A stretch of 64,000 nucleotides of DNA from Actinophytocola sp963727495. GTDB lineage: Bacteria > Actinomycetota > Actinomycetes > Mycobacteriales > Pseudonocardiaceae. Shown piece by piece: positions 50,471 through 58,935 of the stretch. A model generated the notes under the pieces. That model did not search any database and was not told where the DNA came from. It was given only the letters and a program-made list of their open reading frames with translations. The translations under genes and the position numbers were made by a program. Where the stretch lies: contig CAVSGQ010000009.1 of assembly GCA_963727495.1 (NCBI GenBank), positions 186,001 through 250,000 on the forward strand, given 5' to 3'. Position 1 is the first letter of the stretch. Each line of letters starts with the position of its first letter.

Positions 50471-51436
50471 ATGAAGACAATCCGGCGGTCCGCCGTCGCC
50501 GTGGCGGCGAGCGGGCTCGCGATCGCCCTGTTCGTCAGCCCCTCCGCCGAGGCGGCCCAGCCCGCATCCTCCTCGGCGGTGGTGCACCGGATGGGCGGCG
50601 TGTCCACCACGTGGACGCCGGAGGCCATGCGCAACGCGATCCCGCTCGACCGGCTGCTGCCGAAGGTGGACGCGTCCCGGCTGACCCACGACGTCCGGCG
50701 CGGTGTGTCGCAGGTGGTCGCGCCGACCGCCGCGCCGGCCGACGCCACGCCGATGGCCTTCCCCGAGGGCGGCGGCCCGTGGACCGGCGGCGGGGCGGTG
50801 TCGAAGACCGCGGGCAGGGTCTTCTTCACCTACCAGGGCCGGCAGGCCTCGTGCAGCGGCGACGCGGTGACCAGCGGTAACAAGAGCGTCGTGCTCACCG
50901 CCGGGCACTGCGTGAAGCTCGACGGCGCCTGGCACACCGACTGGGTCTTCGTGCCCGGCTACGACAACGGCAACGCGCCGTACGGCACGTGGACGGCGAG
51001 GACCACGCTGGCCACCCCGCAGTGGGCGGCCGGCGAGGACATCAACTACGACGTCGGCGCGGCCGTGGTGAACCCGCTGGACGGGCAGAGCCTGACCGAC
51101 GTGGTCGGCGGCCAGGGCGTGGCGTTCAACCAGGCGCGTGGCCAGGACATGTACGCCTTCGGCTGGCCGGCGGCCGACCCGTACGACGGCACGAAGGAGA
51201 TCTACTGCAGCGGCACCACGTTCGACGCCTTCATCAGCGACGGCATCGGCATGACCTGTGACATGACCGGTGGCGCCAGCGGCGGCCCCTGGTTCCTCGA
51301 CTTCGACGAGGGGGCCGGCACGGGGATCCAGAACTCGGTGAACAGCTACAAGATCAACTTCATCGACATCTGGATGTTCGGGCCGTACTTCGGTTCCGAC
51401 GCGCAGGGCGTGTACGACACCGCGCAGTCCGGCTGA
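50471..51436 (+). CDS. Secreted trypsin-like serine protease
   Basis: 321 residues. The signal peptide runs to about SPSAEA (residues 1-29), followed by a propeptide-like region of about 75 residues. The chymotrypsin-fold triad is visible: His in VVLTAGHCVKLDG, Asp in NYDVGAAVVNPL and Ser in MTGGASGGPWFLDF. The pair of Cys around residue 125-143 (ASCSGDA and GHC) and a second around YCSGTT/MTCDMT suit disulfides of an extracellular enzyme. The ATG at 50471 follows AAAGGTAGG. A strong hairpin follows the gene. Confidence 0.92.
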   Translation: MKTIRRSAVAVAASGLAIALFVSPSAEAAQPASSSAVVHRMGGVSTTWTPEAMRNAIPLDRLLPKVDASRLTHDVRRGVSQVVAPTAAPADATPMAFPEGGGPWTGGGAVSKTAGRVFFTYQGRQASCSGDAVTSGNKSVVLTAGHCVKLDGAWHTDWVFVPGYDNGNAPYGTWTARTTLATPQWAAGEDINYDVGAAVVNPLDGQSLTDVVGGQGVAFNQARGQDMYAFGWPAADPYDGTKEIYCSGTTFDAFISDGIGMTCDMTGGASGGPWFLDFDEGAGTGIQNSVNSYKINFIDIWMFGPYFGSDAQGVYDTAQSG

Positions 51437-51448
51437 TCCCGTCCCGAC

Positions 51449-51487
51449 CGTCGGCGGGTGGTGCCCCCGGGGTGCCACCCGCCGACG
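51449..51487 (+). terminator. Hairpin terminator after the serine protease gene
   Basis: Perfect 13-bp stem CGTCGGCGGGTGG/CCACCCGCCGACG with a 13-base loop, 12 bases after the stop. The TAGGCT box of the next gene begins 2 bases beyond it. Confidence 0.8.
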
Positions 51488-51501
51488 CATAGGCTCACCC
51501 G

Positions 51502-52170
51502 GTGAGCAAGTTCGACGGGTTCGGCGAGCACGCGATCGACTTCTACGACGGCCTCGTCGCCGACAACTCCAAGTCCTACTGGACCGACCACAAGGCGGTC
51601 TACCAGTCCGACGTGCGCGAGCCGATGGAGGCGCTGCTCGCCGAGCTGTCGGGGGAGTTCGCCACCGACTTCGGCCGGGCCACCGTGTTCCGCCCGTACC
51701 GCGACGTGCGGTTCAGCAAGGACAAGACGCCGTACAAGACGCACTGCGGCGGGGTGATCGAACCGGGCCGGGGCGCGGGCGCCTACTACGTGGAGCTCAG
51801 CCCGGACGGCGTGCGCACCGGTGGCGGCTGCTTCCACCTGCAGCCCGACCAGCTGGCCCGGTTCCGCACCGCGGTCGCCGAGGAGATCCACGGCGCCGCG
51901 CTGGCGCGGATCCTCACCAGGCTGGAGAAGGCCGGCTGGGAGGTCAAGGGCGACCGGCTGGCCACCCGGCCCCGGGGCGTCCCGGCCGACCACCCGCGGC
52001 TGGACCTGCTGCGATACCGATCGGTCTACGCGACGCGGACCTGGCCGCCGGACGACGTGCTGCACGAGCGGGCGCTGCTCGACCGGGTCCGTACGGCCTG
52101 GCGGGCGTTGCGCGCCTTCAACGAGTGGGCCCGTGATCACGTGGGGCTCAGCGAGCAAACGCGACGATAA
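51502..52170 (+). CDS. DUF2461 (TIGR02453) family protein
   Basis: 222 residues. FYDGLVADNSKSYWTDHKAV near the N-terminus and the central FRPYRDVRFSKDKTPYKTHC (R-D-x-R-F-S-K-D-K-x-P-Y-K) are the defining blocks of the DUF2461 family. YYVELSPDGVRTGGGCFHLQ follows. No enzymatic function is established. GTG 51502 is preceded by TAGGCT at 51490-51495 with no ribosome-binding site, so translation is probably leaderless. Confidence 0.9.
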   Translation: MSKFDGFGEHAIDFYDGLVADNSKSYWTDHKAVYQSDVREPMEALLAELSGEFATDFGRATVFRPYRDVRFSKDKTPYKTHCGGVIEPGRGAGAYYVELSPDGVRTGGGCFHLQPDQLARFRTAVAEEIHGAALARILTRLEKAGWEVKGDRLATRPRGVPADHPRLDLLRYRSVYATRTWPPDDVLHERALLDRVRTAWRALRAFNEWARDHVGLSEQTRR

Positions 52171-52245
52171 CTTTCTGGATCGATCCGTGCGTTACTGCTC
52201 GGTACTTCGGGATCGTTCCAGCAAACAGCGCTAGGCTGCGTACCC

Positions 52246-53673
52246 GTGAGTCGACGAGCGAAGATTGTATGCACTCTGGGACCGGCGACAGCCACCCCGG
52301 AGAAGGTGCGCGACCTGGTCGCGGCCGGCATGGACGTCGCCAGGATGAACTTCAGCCACGGCAGCCAGAGTGACCACAAGCAGGTCTACGACCTGGTCCG
52401 GGCCGCCGCCGACGAATCCGGCCGCGCGGTGGGAATCCTGGCCGACCTGCAGGGACCGAAGATCCGCCTCGGCACGTTCGCCGGCGGCCCGGTCGAGTGG
52501 CGGGTCGGCGACATCGTGCGGATCACCGTCGAGGACGTCGAGGGCACCCACGACCGCGTCTCCACCACCTACAAGGGCCTGGCCAGGGACGCGAAGCCGG
52601 ACGACCGGCTGCTGGTGGACGACGGCAACGTCGGCCTGACCGTGGTCGCGGTCGAGGGCCAGGACGTGGTCTGCGAGGTCAACGAGGGCGGCAAGGTCAG
52701 CAACAACAAGGGCATCTCGCTGCCCGGCATGGACGTGTCGGTGCCGGCGATGTCGGAGAAGGACATCGAGGACCTGGAGTTCGCGCTCCATCTCGGCGTG
52801 GACTTCGTGGCACTGTCCTTCGTCCGGTCGCCCGCGGACATCGACCTCGTGCACCAGGTGATGGACCGGGTCGGCCGCGGCCGGCTGCCGGTGATCGCGA
52901 AGCTGGAGAAGCCGGAGGCGGTCTCCAACCTCGAGGCGATCGTGCTGGCCTTCGACGGCGTCATGGTGGCCCGCGGCGACCTGGGCGTCGAGCTGCCGCT
53001 GGAGCAGGTGCCGCTGGTGCAGAAGCGGACGATCCAGATCGCGCGGGAGAACGCGAAGCCGGTGATCGTGGCGACCCAGATGCTGGAGTCCATGATCAAC
53101 AACTCCCGGCCGACCCGCGCCGAGACCTCCGACGTGGCCAACGCCGTCCTCGACGGCGCCGACGCGGTGATGCTCTCCGGCGAGACCAGCGTCGGCCGGT
53201 ACCCGATCGAGACGGTGCGCACGATGAGCCGGATCGTCGAGGCGGTGGAGAGCGAGTCCACGGTGGTGCCGCCGCTGACCCACGTGCCCCGTACCAAACG
53301 GGGCGTGCTGTCCTATGCGGCGCGCGACATCGGCGAGCGGCTCAACGCCAAGGCACTGGTCGCGTTCACCCAGTCCGGGGACACGGTGCGGAGGCTCGCC
53401 CGGCTGCACACCCACCTGCCGCTGCTGGCGTTCACGCCGGAGCCCGCGGTGCGCAGCCAGCTGGCGCTGACCTGGGGCGTGGAGACGTTCATGGTGCCCG
53501 AGGCCGACTCGACCGACCTCATGGTGCGCCAGGTGGACCAGGCGATGCTGTCGATCGGGCGGCAGTACCAGCCCGGGGATCTCGTGGTCGTGGTCGCCGG
53601 GTCGCCACCCGGGACGGTCGGTTCGACCAACCTCATCCGCGTCCACCGCCTAGGCGAAGAAGACCACGCTTAG
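52246..53673 (+). CDS. pyk: Pyruvate kinase
   Basis: 475 residues. Final glycolytic step, PEP and ADP to pyruvate and ATP. AKIVCTLGPATATPEKVRDL and VARMNFSHGSQSDH at the N-terminus, DLQGPKIRLGTF, the signature IAKLEKPEAVSNLEAI with the catalytic Lys, VARGDLGVELPLEQVPLVQK, and ATQMLESMINNSRPTRAE are standard. The B domain lies between about 70 and 168, and the C-terminal regulatory domain is present. TAGGCT at 52232-52237 sits eight bases before the GTG start (leaderless type). Confidence 0.97.
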   Translation: MSRRAKIVCTLGPATATPEKVRDLVAAGMDVARMNFSHGSQSDHKQVYDLVRAAADESGRAVGILADLQGPKIRLGTFAGGPVEWRVGDIVRITVEDVEGTHDRVSTTYKGLARDAKPDDRLLVDDGNVGLTVVAVEGQDVVCEVNEGGKVSNNKGISLPGMDVSVPAMSEKDIEDLEFALHLGVDFVALSFVRSPADIDLVHQVMDRVGRGRLPVIAKLEKPEAVSNLEAIVLAFDGVMVARGDLGVELPLEQVPLVQKRTIQIARENAKPVIVATQMLESMINNSRPTRAETSDVANAVLDGADAVMLSGETSVGRYPIETVRTMSRIVEAVESESTVVPPLTHVPRTKRGVLSYAARDIGERLNAKALVAFTQSGDTVRRLARLHTHLPLLAFTPEPAVRSQLALTWGVETFMVPEADSTDLMVRQVDQAMLSIGRQYQPGDLVVVVAGSPPGTVGSTNLIRVHRLGEEDHA

Positions 53674-53676
53674 CTG

Positions 53677-53905
53677 TTCCGCCTCCCCGGAATTCACGCT
53701 TGTGGTCGCCTTGGGCCGGGTTCCGGTCCGTTGGGCACGTACTTGTGGTTGGGTTGCGTCCCGTTCCCCTTGGGTGCGGTTGGCAGCGGGGGTGTCGTGG
53801 CACCAATTCCCTTGGTGCGGTTTGGCAGTGGGGGTGCGTGGCGCCGTTTCCCTTGGGTGTGGTGGTGGCGGGGCGGCATGGCACCATTCCTGACCATGGG
53901 CGGAT
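53677..53905 (-). repeat. Dispersed repeat element, copy 2, with extra partial units
   Basis: 53677-53786, read on the minus strand, matches the element at 18990-19098: GCCAACCGCACCCAAGGGG, then AACGGGACGCAACCCAACC and CGGGGAGGCGGAA. Beyond it, 53787-53905 holds two or three degenerate copies of its first part, spaced about 40-44 bp, recognisable by (A/C)CCAAGGGAA and GGCAG(C/T)GGGGGTG. It fills the pyk-tesB gap and ends 17 bp before the tesB start. Confidence 0.85.
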
Positions 53906-53921
53906 TCAGGCGGGTGGCACG

Positions 53922-54851
53922 GTGACCGAGGCGGCGCGGCAGGCTGCGGCGGACCTGGCCGAGTTGCGCGCCGGGTCGGCCGACGTGCCGGCGACCGGCC
54001 AGCCGGTGCTCGACCGGCTGGTGGCGCTGCTCGACCTGGAGCGGATCGAGGAGAACATCTTCCGCGGGGTCAGCCCCGCGCCCTCGCCGGTGCGGGTGTT
54101 CGGCGGTCAGGTGGCCGGCCAGGCGCTGGTCGCCGCGGGCCGGACGGTGCCCGCCGAGCGCAAGGTGCACTCGCTGCACGCGTACTTCATCCGCCCCGGC
54201 GATCCGTCCGTGCCGATCGTGTACGAGGTGGACCGGATCCGGGACGGCCGCTCCTTCACCACCCGGCGGGTCATCGCGGTACAGCGCGGGAAGGCGATCT
54301 TCTCGCTGTCCGCGTCGTTCCAGGCGCCCGAGCCCGGGGTGGAGCACGCCGAGCCGATGCCGGCGGTGCCCGATCCGGAGACGCTGCCGACCCGCGCGGT
54401 GACGATGGGCCGCTACGCCGCGAAGCTCGGCGACTTCGCCCGCCTGCCGCGGCCGATCGACATCCGCTACGTGACCGACCCGCCGTGGGAGCAGCGCGAC
54501 CGCGGGCCGAGCGAGGCCCGAAGCCAGGTGTGGATGCGCGCGGACGGCAGGCTGCCCGACGACGAACTGCTGCACGTGTGCGTGCTCACCTACGCGTCGG
54601 ACATGACGCTGCTGGACTCGGTCCTGGTGCGGCACGGCGCGTACTGGGGGCTGGACAAGGTGCTGGGCGCGAGCCTGGACCACGCGCTGTGGTTCCACCG
54701 GCCCTTCCGCGCCGACGAGTGGTTCCTGTACGACTGCGTGTCGCCGAGTGCGTCCGGCTCCCGCGGCCTGGCCACCGGCCGGTTCTTCGCCCAGGACGGC
54801 ACCCTCATCGCCACGGTCGTCCAGGAGGGCCTGCTGCGCATCCTCGACTGA
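53922..54851 (+). CDS. tesB: Acyl-CoA thioesterase II
   Basis: 309 residues, tandem hotdog fold. LLDLERIEENIFRG, then VFGGQVAGQALVAAGRTVPA and VHSLHAYFIRPGDPSVPIVY in the first half; LTYASDMTLLDSVLVRHG with the catalytic Asp in the second; HALWFHRPFRADEWFLYDC and GRFFAQDGTLIATVVQEGLL at the end. Hydrolyses medium- and long-chain acyl-CoA. The pyk-tesB neighbourhood matches mycobacteria. GTG start just behind the dispersed repeat, with no clear ribosome-binding site. Confidence 0.95.
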   Translation: MTEAARQAAADLAELRAGSADVPATGQPVLDRLVALLDLERIEENIFRGVSPAPSPVRVFGGQVAGQALVAAGRTVPAERKVHSLHAYFIRPGDPSVPIVYEVDRIRDGRSFTTRRVIAVQRGKAIFSLSASFQAPEPGVEHAEPMPAVPDPETLPTRAVTMGRYAAKLGDFARLPRPIDIRYVTDPPWEQRDRGPSEARSQVWMRADGRLPDDELLHVCVLTYASDMTLLDSVLVRHGAYWGLDKVLGASLDHALWFHRPFRADEWFLYDCVSPSASGSRGLATGRFFAQDGTLIATVVQEGLLRILD

Positions 54852-54950
54852 CCGTCGGCCGGGGGACTCGCGACGTTGTTGGTGATTGTCAGGGAGGCGC
54901 GAGGGTAGGAGGATTCTTCACCTCTACTCTGTCATCCTCCGGGAGTCGCC

Positions 54951-56528
54951 GTGGAAACTCGTGCCATCCGTTCGCTGGTCCTGCTCGCGGGGCTGGTGCT
55001 GCTCATCGGTGCGGTGGGGGCCGTGTCGCCGGTGTCGTCGGTCTCCGCCCAGGACCGGGGCGAGCTCGGCGCCGACCTGGACGCCATCCTCGCCGCCCCC
55101 GGGCTCGCCGGCGCGGACGTCGGGCTCGTGGTGAAGACGCTCGACGGCGAGACCGTGTACCAGCGCAGCAGCGACCGCCGCCGGCAGCCCGCCTCCAACG
55201 CGAAACTCGTCACCTCCGCGGCCGCGCTCGAGGTGCTCGGGCCCGACCACCGGTTCACCACGACCGTCGCGAGCCCGGCCCGCCGGCACGGCCACACCCT
55301 CGACGGCGACCTGTACCTCAAGGGCACCGGCGACCCGACCATGCTCGCCGGCGACTACGACACGCTCGCGAAGCAGTTCGCGGATTCCGGGATCACGTCG
55401 GTGCGCGGCCGGTTGGTGGCCGACGACACGTGGTTCGACGACACCCGGCTCGGCCTCGGCTGGGCCTGGGACGACGAGCCGTACTACTACGACGCGCAGA
55501 TCTCGGCGCTGACCGCCGCCCCGGACACCGACTACGACGCCGGCTCGATCATCGTCCGGGTGGAGCCCGGCGCGCACGGCCGGGCCAGGGTCACCACGCA
55601 GCCGCCGACGGATTACGTCACGATCCGCAGCACCGCGACGACCGGCGCGGCCGGCTCCGACGACACGATCTCGGTCGACCGCGAGCACGGCTCCAACGTC
55701 TTCACCGTGTCCGGCTCGATCCCGGCCGACGGCACGGCGGACACCGAGTGGATGGCGGTCTGGGAGCCGACGGGCTACGCCGCCGCGCTGTTCCGCGACG
55801 CCCTGCGCGACCACGGGGTGCGGGTGCAGGGCCGCACGACCCGCGGTGCGACCCCGCGGAGCGCGAGGCCCTACGCGGTGCGCGAGTCGATGCCGCTGCG
55901 CGAGCTGCTGGTGCCGTTCCTCAAGCTCAGCAACAACATGCACGCCGAGATCCTGACCAAGACCATGGGCCGGGTCACCGCCGGCGAGGGCAGCTGGGAC
56001 GCGGGCGAGGATGCCGTGGCAGCCGTGCTGCCGCGCCTGGGCGTCTCCGGCCGCCTGTCGCTGGTGGACGGCTCGGGCCTGTCCCGGATGGACCAGATCG
56101 CCCCCGGCCAGCTGGCGTCGCTGCTGGGCGCCGCCGCGGGCCGGCCCTGGTTCCCGGAGTGGTACGAGGCGCTGCCCATCGCCGGCGAGGCCGAGCGCCT
56201 GGTCGGTGGCACGCTGCGCAGCCGGATGCGCGGCACGGCCGCGGAGGGCCGGGTGCACGCCAAGACGGGCTCGCTGACGGGCGTGAGCGGCCTGTCCGGC
56301 TACGCCGACACCGCGGGCGGCGAGCGCCTGGTGTTCTCGATGGTCACGAACAACTCGATCGGCGTGAACGTCAAGGCGCTGGAGGACGCGGTCGCGATCC
56401 GGCTCGCGTCCGAGGGCGGAGGCGCCGACGTGGCTCGCGTGCCGCGCGGGGCCACCGTCGCGCCGGGCCCGCGGCAGGGTGCGAACGACCGGGCGGATCT
56501 GGAGTGCAGCTGGCTCAAGGCCTGCTGA
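54951..56528 (+). CDS. dacB: D-alanyl-D-alanine carboxypeptidase/endopeptidase (PBP4, DacB)
   Basis: 525 residues, exported (signal peptide to about VSSVSAQ). The penicillin-binding motifs are in order: SxxK in QPASNAKLVTSAAALEV, SxN in FLKLSNNMHAEI, and KTG in VHAKTGSLTGVSGLSGYADT. The large insert between the first two motifs is normal for class C type-4 enzymes. Trims peptidoglycan peptides outside the membrane. GTG start. A strong hairpin lies 15 bp after the stop. Confidence 0.95.
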   Translation: METRAIRSLVLLAGLVLLIGAVGAVSPVSSVSAQDRGELGADLDAILAAPGLAGADVGLVVKTLDGETVYQRSSDRRRQPASNAKLVTSAAALEVLGPDHRFTTTVASPARRHGHTLDGDLYLKGTGDPTMLAGDYDTLAKQFADSGITSVRGRLVADDTWFDDTRLGLGWAWDDEPYYYDAQISALTAAPDTDYDAGSIIVRVEPGAHGRARVTTQPPTDYVTIRSTATTGAAGSDDTISVDREHGSNVFTVSGSIPADGTADTEWMAVWEPTGYAAALFRDALRDHGVRVQGRTTRGATPRSARPYAVRESMPLRELLVPFLKLSNNMHAEILTKTMGRVTAGEGSWDAGEDAVAAVLPRLGVSGRLSLVDGSGLSRMDQIAPGQLASLLGAAAGRPWFPEWYEALPIAGEAERLVGGTLRSRMRGTAAEGRVHAKTGSLTGVSGLSGYADTAGGERLVFSMVTNNSIGVNVKALEDAVAIRLASEGGGADVARVPRGATVAPGPRQGANDRADLECSWLKAC

Positions 56529-56543
56529 GAGACGGTGCGGTAA

Positions 56544-56584
56544 GGCGGGCCCGGGATCGGTCGGGGGTCGATCCCGGGCCCGCC
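56544..56584 (+). terminator. Hairpin terminator after dacB
   Basis: Perfect 16-bp stem GGCGGGCCCGGGATCG/CGATCCCGGGCCCGCC with a 9-base loop, the strongest terminator in the window. Confidence 0.85.
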
Positions 56585-56633
56585 GCCTGCACGGGCGACC
56601 TGGGGAGAAGTGGGGGGAAGACAGGTCGCCCGA

Positions 56634-56668
56634 CACGAGCCGCGGGAACGGGGGATCCCGCGCTCGTG
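56634..56668 (-). terminator. Hairpin after the frameshifted Cys-motif gene
   Basis: CACGAG and CGCGGGA pair with TCCCGCG and CTCGTG around an 8-base loop, with one bulged C. It lies 10 bases past the stop codon of the minus-strand gene at 56679. Confidence 0.55.
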
Positions 56669-56678
56669 GTCGGTGGGC

Positions 56679-57046
56679 TCAGCCGCGGGCCTTCAGCATC
56701 CCGAAGCCGGGCGGCTCGGCCAGTACGACCGGCCGGCGCATGGGGGTGGTGACCTCGATCGGCGCGGGCTCGTCGTCGGTGGACACCAGGCACAGGTGTG
56801 CGGTCAGGTACGCGCGGCAGGGCGCCGGCGTGCGGCCGAACCGGCCGACGCGGCAGTTCGGGCAGCGGCCGAACTGGTCGGGCTCGTGCTCGTCGAGGAC
56901 GGCCTTCAGGGCCTCGACGAGCCGGGGAGCTCCACCCGGGCCACCTCGGCGGCCGTTCGCTCGTCCCCGAACTCCGCCCGGTACACCACGTCGGCCAGGT
57001 ATTCGGCCAGCGACGCCTCGAGCTGACCGAAGATCGGACTACTCAC
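56679..57046 (-). pseudogene. Small Cys-motif (zinc-ribbon-like) protein gene with a frameshift
   Basis: From GTG 57046 (GGGAG 5 bp upstream) the frame reads SSPIFGQLEASLAEYLADVV and ends RTAAEVARVELP. After the G run at 56924-56927 the coding continues one frame over as RLVEALKAVLDEHEPDQFGR, CPNCRVGRFGRTPAPCRAYL, then LVSTDDEPAPIEVTTPMRRP to the TGA at 56679-56681. One missing base in the run restores about 122 residues with a CxxC-x11-C motif. No family is recognised. The gene is divergent from the XRE regulator, so it may be a target of it. True mutation or sequencing error cannot be separated here. Confidence 0.65.
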
Positions 57047-57373
57047 CGTCACTCCCGTCGAGAAGTCGACCACGGAGGGCTAACGTCGGCACGTCCAAGT
57101 TGCGGTCTCGCGGTTCATGCGTCAATTTGCAACCCAAGGTGTTTTGGTCCGTCGGGCCTTTGGCGCAGCCCCTCAGTTGATTAGCAGCTTGCGGCGAGCC
57201 AACCGCATTATGCAAGTTGCAGTACCCGATCGGGTGATAGGCAATGAGGGAAGCTGAAATGATTACGCGCCGCAGGCAACGCCGATCGGGGTTTCCGCGA
57301 TTTCCCGACTACTGCTTCTTACCGGATGGAAGCATCGGTGTGCCCCTGCCCGAGAGCAAGGTGAGGTGATCGG
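57047..57373. promoter_or_regulatory. AT-richer control region with repeated TTGCAA/CAAGTTGC sites upstream of the XRE gene
   Basis: 327 bases without a gene, visibly lower in GC than the rest. It holds three related sites: CCAAGTTGCGG at about 57095-57105, CAATTTGCAACC at 57123-57134, and the perfect palindrome TGCAAGTTGCA at 57211-57221. They lie between the divergent Cys-motif gene and the XRE regulator and are plausible operators for the latter. Confidence 0.5.
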
Positions 57374-58222
57374 ATGGTGCGAGGTCCCAGCCCGACGGTG
57401 CGGCGCCGGCGGCTCGCCAGCGAGCTGCGCCGGCTGCGGGAGGCGGCCGAGCTGACGATCGACGAGGTCGGTGAGAAGCTCGAGTGCTCGGCCTCCAAGA
57501 TCAGTCGAATCGAGACCGGGCACGTGGGGGTCACCCCGCGCGACGTGCGCGACATGCTCGAGGTCTACGGGATCGAGGACGACGAGCGGGAGGCCCTGGT
57601 CCAGCTCGCCCGCGAGGCCCGGAAGAAGGGCTGGTGGCACGCCTACAACGAGGTGTTCACCGGCGCCTTCGTGGGGCTGGAGTCCGACGCGTCCTCGCTG
57701 CGCGCCCACCAGGCGCTGCTGGTCCCGGGCCTGCTGCAGTCCGAGGGCTACACCCGCTCGGTGATGCGCGCGATGCTTCCCGACGCCACCGAGGCCGAAG
57801 TGGAGCGCCGGGTGGCGGCCCGGGTGACCAGGCAGAAGCTGCTCACCGACGCGCACCCGCCGGAGTACTGGGCGGTGATGGACGAGGCCGTGCTGCGCCG
57901 CGCGGTCGGCGGCCCGGACATCATGCGGGCCCAGCTCGAACGCCTGGTCGAGCTCGCCGCGCTGCCGCACGTCACCCTCCAGGTCGTGCCGTTCTCCGCC
58001 GGCGCGCACGCCGGGTTGGAGGGCCCGTTCCTCATCCTCGGCTTCCCCGAGCAGGCCGATCCGGATGTCGTCTATGTCGAGAACCAAAAAGTTGCCGTCT
58101 ACTTGGAACAGCCATCCGACGTGCACCGGTATACGTTAATGTTCGATCATTTGCGTGCGGCGGCGTTGAAACCTGACGACACCGTCCTAATGGTCGAACG
58201 GGCAGCCGACCGGCTGGCCTAG
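57374..58222 (+). CDS. Helix-turn-helix regulator, XRE with DUF5753 domain
   Basis: 282 residues. The N-terminal XRE HTH is RRRRLASELRRLREAAELTI, then DEVGEKLECSASKISRIETG. Residues about 95-275 form the DUF5753 (Scr1-like) domain: LRAHQALLVPGLLQSEGYTR, ARVTRQKLLTDAHPPEYWAV, and LQVVPFSAGAHAGLEGPFLI. Proteins of this kind are numerous in actinomycetes, usually next to a DUF397 gene as here (25 bp downstream), and belong to the WhiJ-type developmental regulators. The 3' end (58080-58200) is AT-richer than the rest, hinting at past exchange. Confidence 0.93.
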   Translation: MVRGPSPTVRRRRLASELRRLREAAELTIDEVGEKLECSASKISRIETGHVGVTPRDVRDMLEVYGIEDDEREALVQLAREARKKGWWHAYNEVFTGAFVGLESDASSLRAHQALLVPGLLQSEGYTRSVMRAMLPDATEAEVERRVAARVTRQKLLTDAHPPEYWAVMDEAVLRRAVGGPDIMRAQLERLVELAALPHVTLQVVPFSAGAHAGLEGPFLILGFPEQADPDVVYVENQKVAVYLEQPSDVHRYTLMFDHLRAAALKPDDTVLMVERAADRLA

Positions 58223-58246
58223 CGTCGATTTCGAGAGGAGCAGAGT

Positions 58247-58453
58247 GTGACCCTTTCTGACCTGACTGATGCCCACTGGCGCAAGAGCAGCCGCAGTGGC
58301 GCCGGCAACGACTGCGTGGAGTTGGTCGTGACCGGAGTCGGTGCAGCGGTTCGCGACTCGAAGCGCCCCGGGGCGGGCCACCTCGCGTTCGAGGACGGCG
58401 GCTGGACCGCGTTCATGGGCGTGGTGAAGGAGGGGCGCCTCCGCAACGCGTGA
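58247..58453 (+). CDS. DUF397 domain protein (partner of the XRE regulator)
   Basis: 68 residues. The motif AHWRKSSRSGAGNDCVELV followed by AVRDSKRPGAGHLAF is the DUF397 signature. The GTG start is preceded by GAGAGGAGCAG. Such proteins pair with XRE/DUF5753 regulators and are thought to antagonise them; some pairs behave like toxin-antitoxin modules. The pairing is seen; the antagonism is inferred from the family. Confidence 0.93.
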   Translation: MTLSDLTDAHWRKSSRSGAGNDCVELVVTGVGAAVRDSKRPGAGHLAFEDGGWTAFMGVVKEGRLRNA

Positions 58454-58509
58454 CGCGTCCCCACCGGTCCTCACCCGCCAGTTGACAGTTCCATGTGATC
58501 GTCCGACCC

Positions 58510-58534
58510 GGTGCTCTCCGGACCCTGGAGCACC
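58510..58534 (+). terminator. Weak hairpin after the XRE-DUF397 pair
   Basis: GGTGCTC/GAGCACC stem of 7 bp with an 11-base loop, followed by GCCTTTC. Modest strength. Confidence 0.45.
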
Positions 58535-58718
58535 GCCTTTCTCCCCGGCCTTACGCGGGCGCAGACCCGGCGAGCCGACCCTTACCCCCTCCCTTACCCG
58601 CGCGGGACGCCGCATGAGGGCTCCCCGGCGCCGGGTGTGCGTGACCTTCCGATGCCCGCCTCCGGGCCTCAGCACGAGTCTTGACCTCGTTGTCGACAGA
58701 TGCGGACGAGGAGTCGAG

Positions 58719-58916
58719 ATGAACGTGACGCCGGAGATCGTCAGGGCCGAGATGGACTACCGGATCGAGCGGGCGCGCACGTCGTACGCCGCCGGGTACC
58801 CGCGGACCGCCACGCGGGCGCGCCGCCCCTGGTTGCGCCGCCTGCGCGGGCACGGCGGCGAGCAGGCTGCCGCGGAGTCCGCGACGGCGGTAAATGGGGC
58901 GCCGCTGGCCGCCTGA
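58719..58916 (+). CDS. Small basic hypothetical protein
   Basis: 65 residues, ATG start with GAGGAG about 8 bp upstream. MNVTPEIVRAEMDYRIERAR is helical; the middle is very basic (TATRARRPWLRRLRG), and the C-terminus is Ala-rich. No family is recognised. It lies 19 bp upstream of the LuxR-type regulator, on the same strand. The N-terminal style recalls short actinobacterial proteins of unknown role; a DNA- or membrane-surface-binding role is only a guess from charge. Confidence 0.55.
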   Translation: MNVTPEIVRAEMDYRIERARTSYAAGYPRTATRARRPWLRRLRGHGGEQAAAESATAVNGAPLAA

Positions 58917-58935
58917 GGTGTGCGAGCATGCGTGC

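Noticed and set aside
53694..54698. Pro/His-rich protein on the minus strand over the pyk-tesB gap and tesB
   Set aside because: It is antisense to tesB and its end is translated from the dispersed repeat. Similar strings at 18990 arise only because the DNA is repeated.
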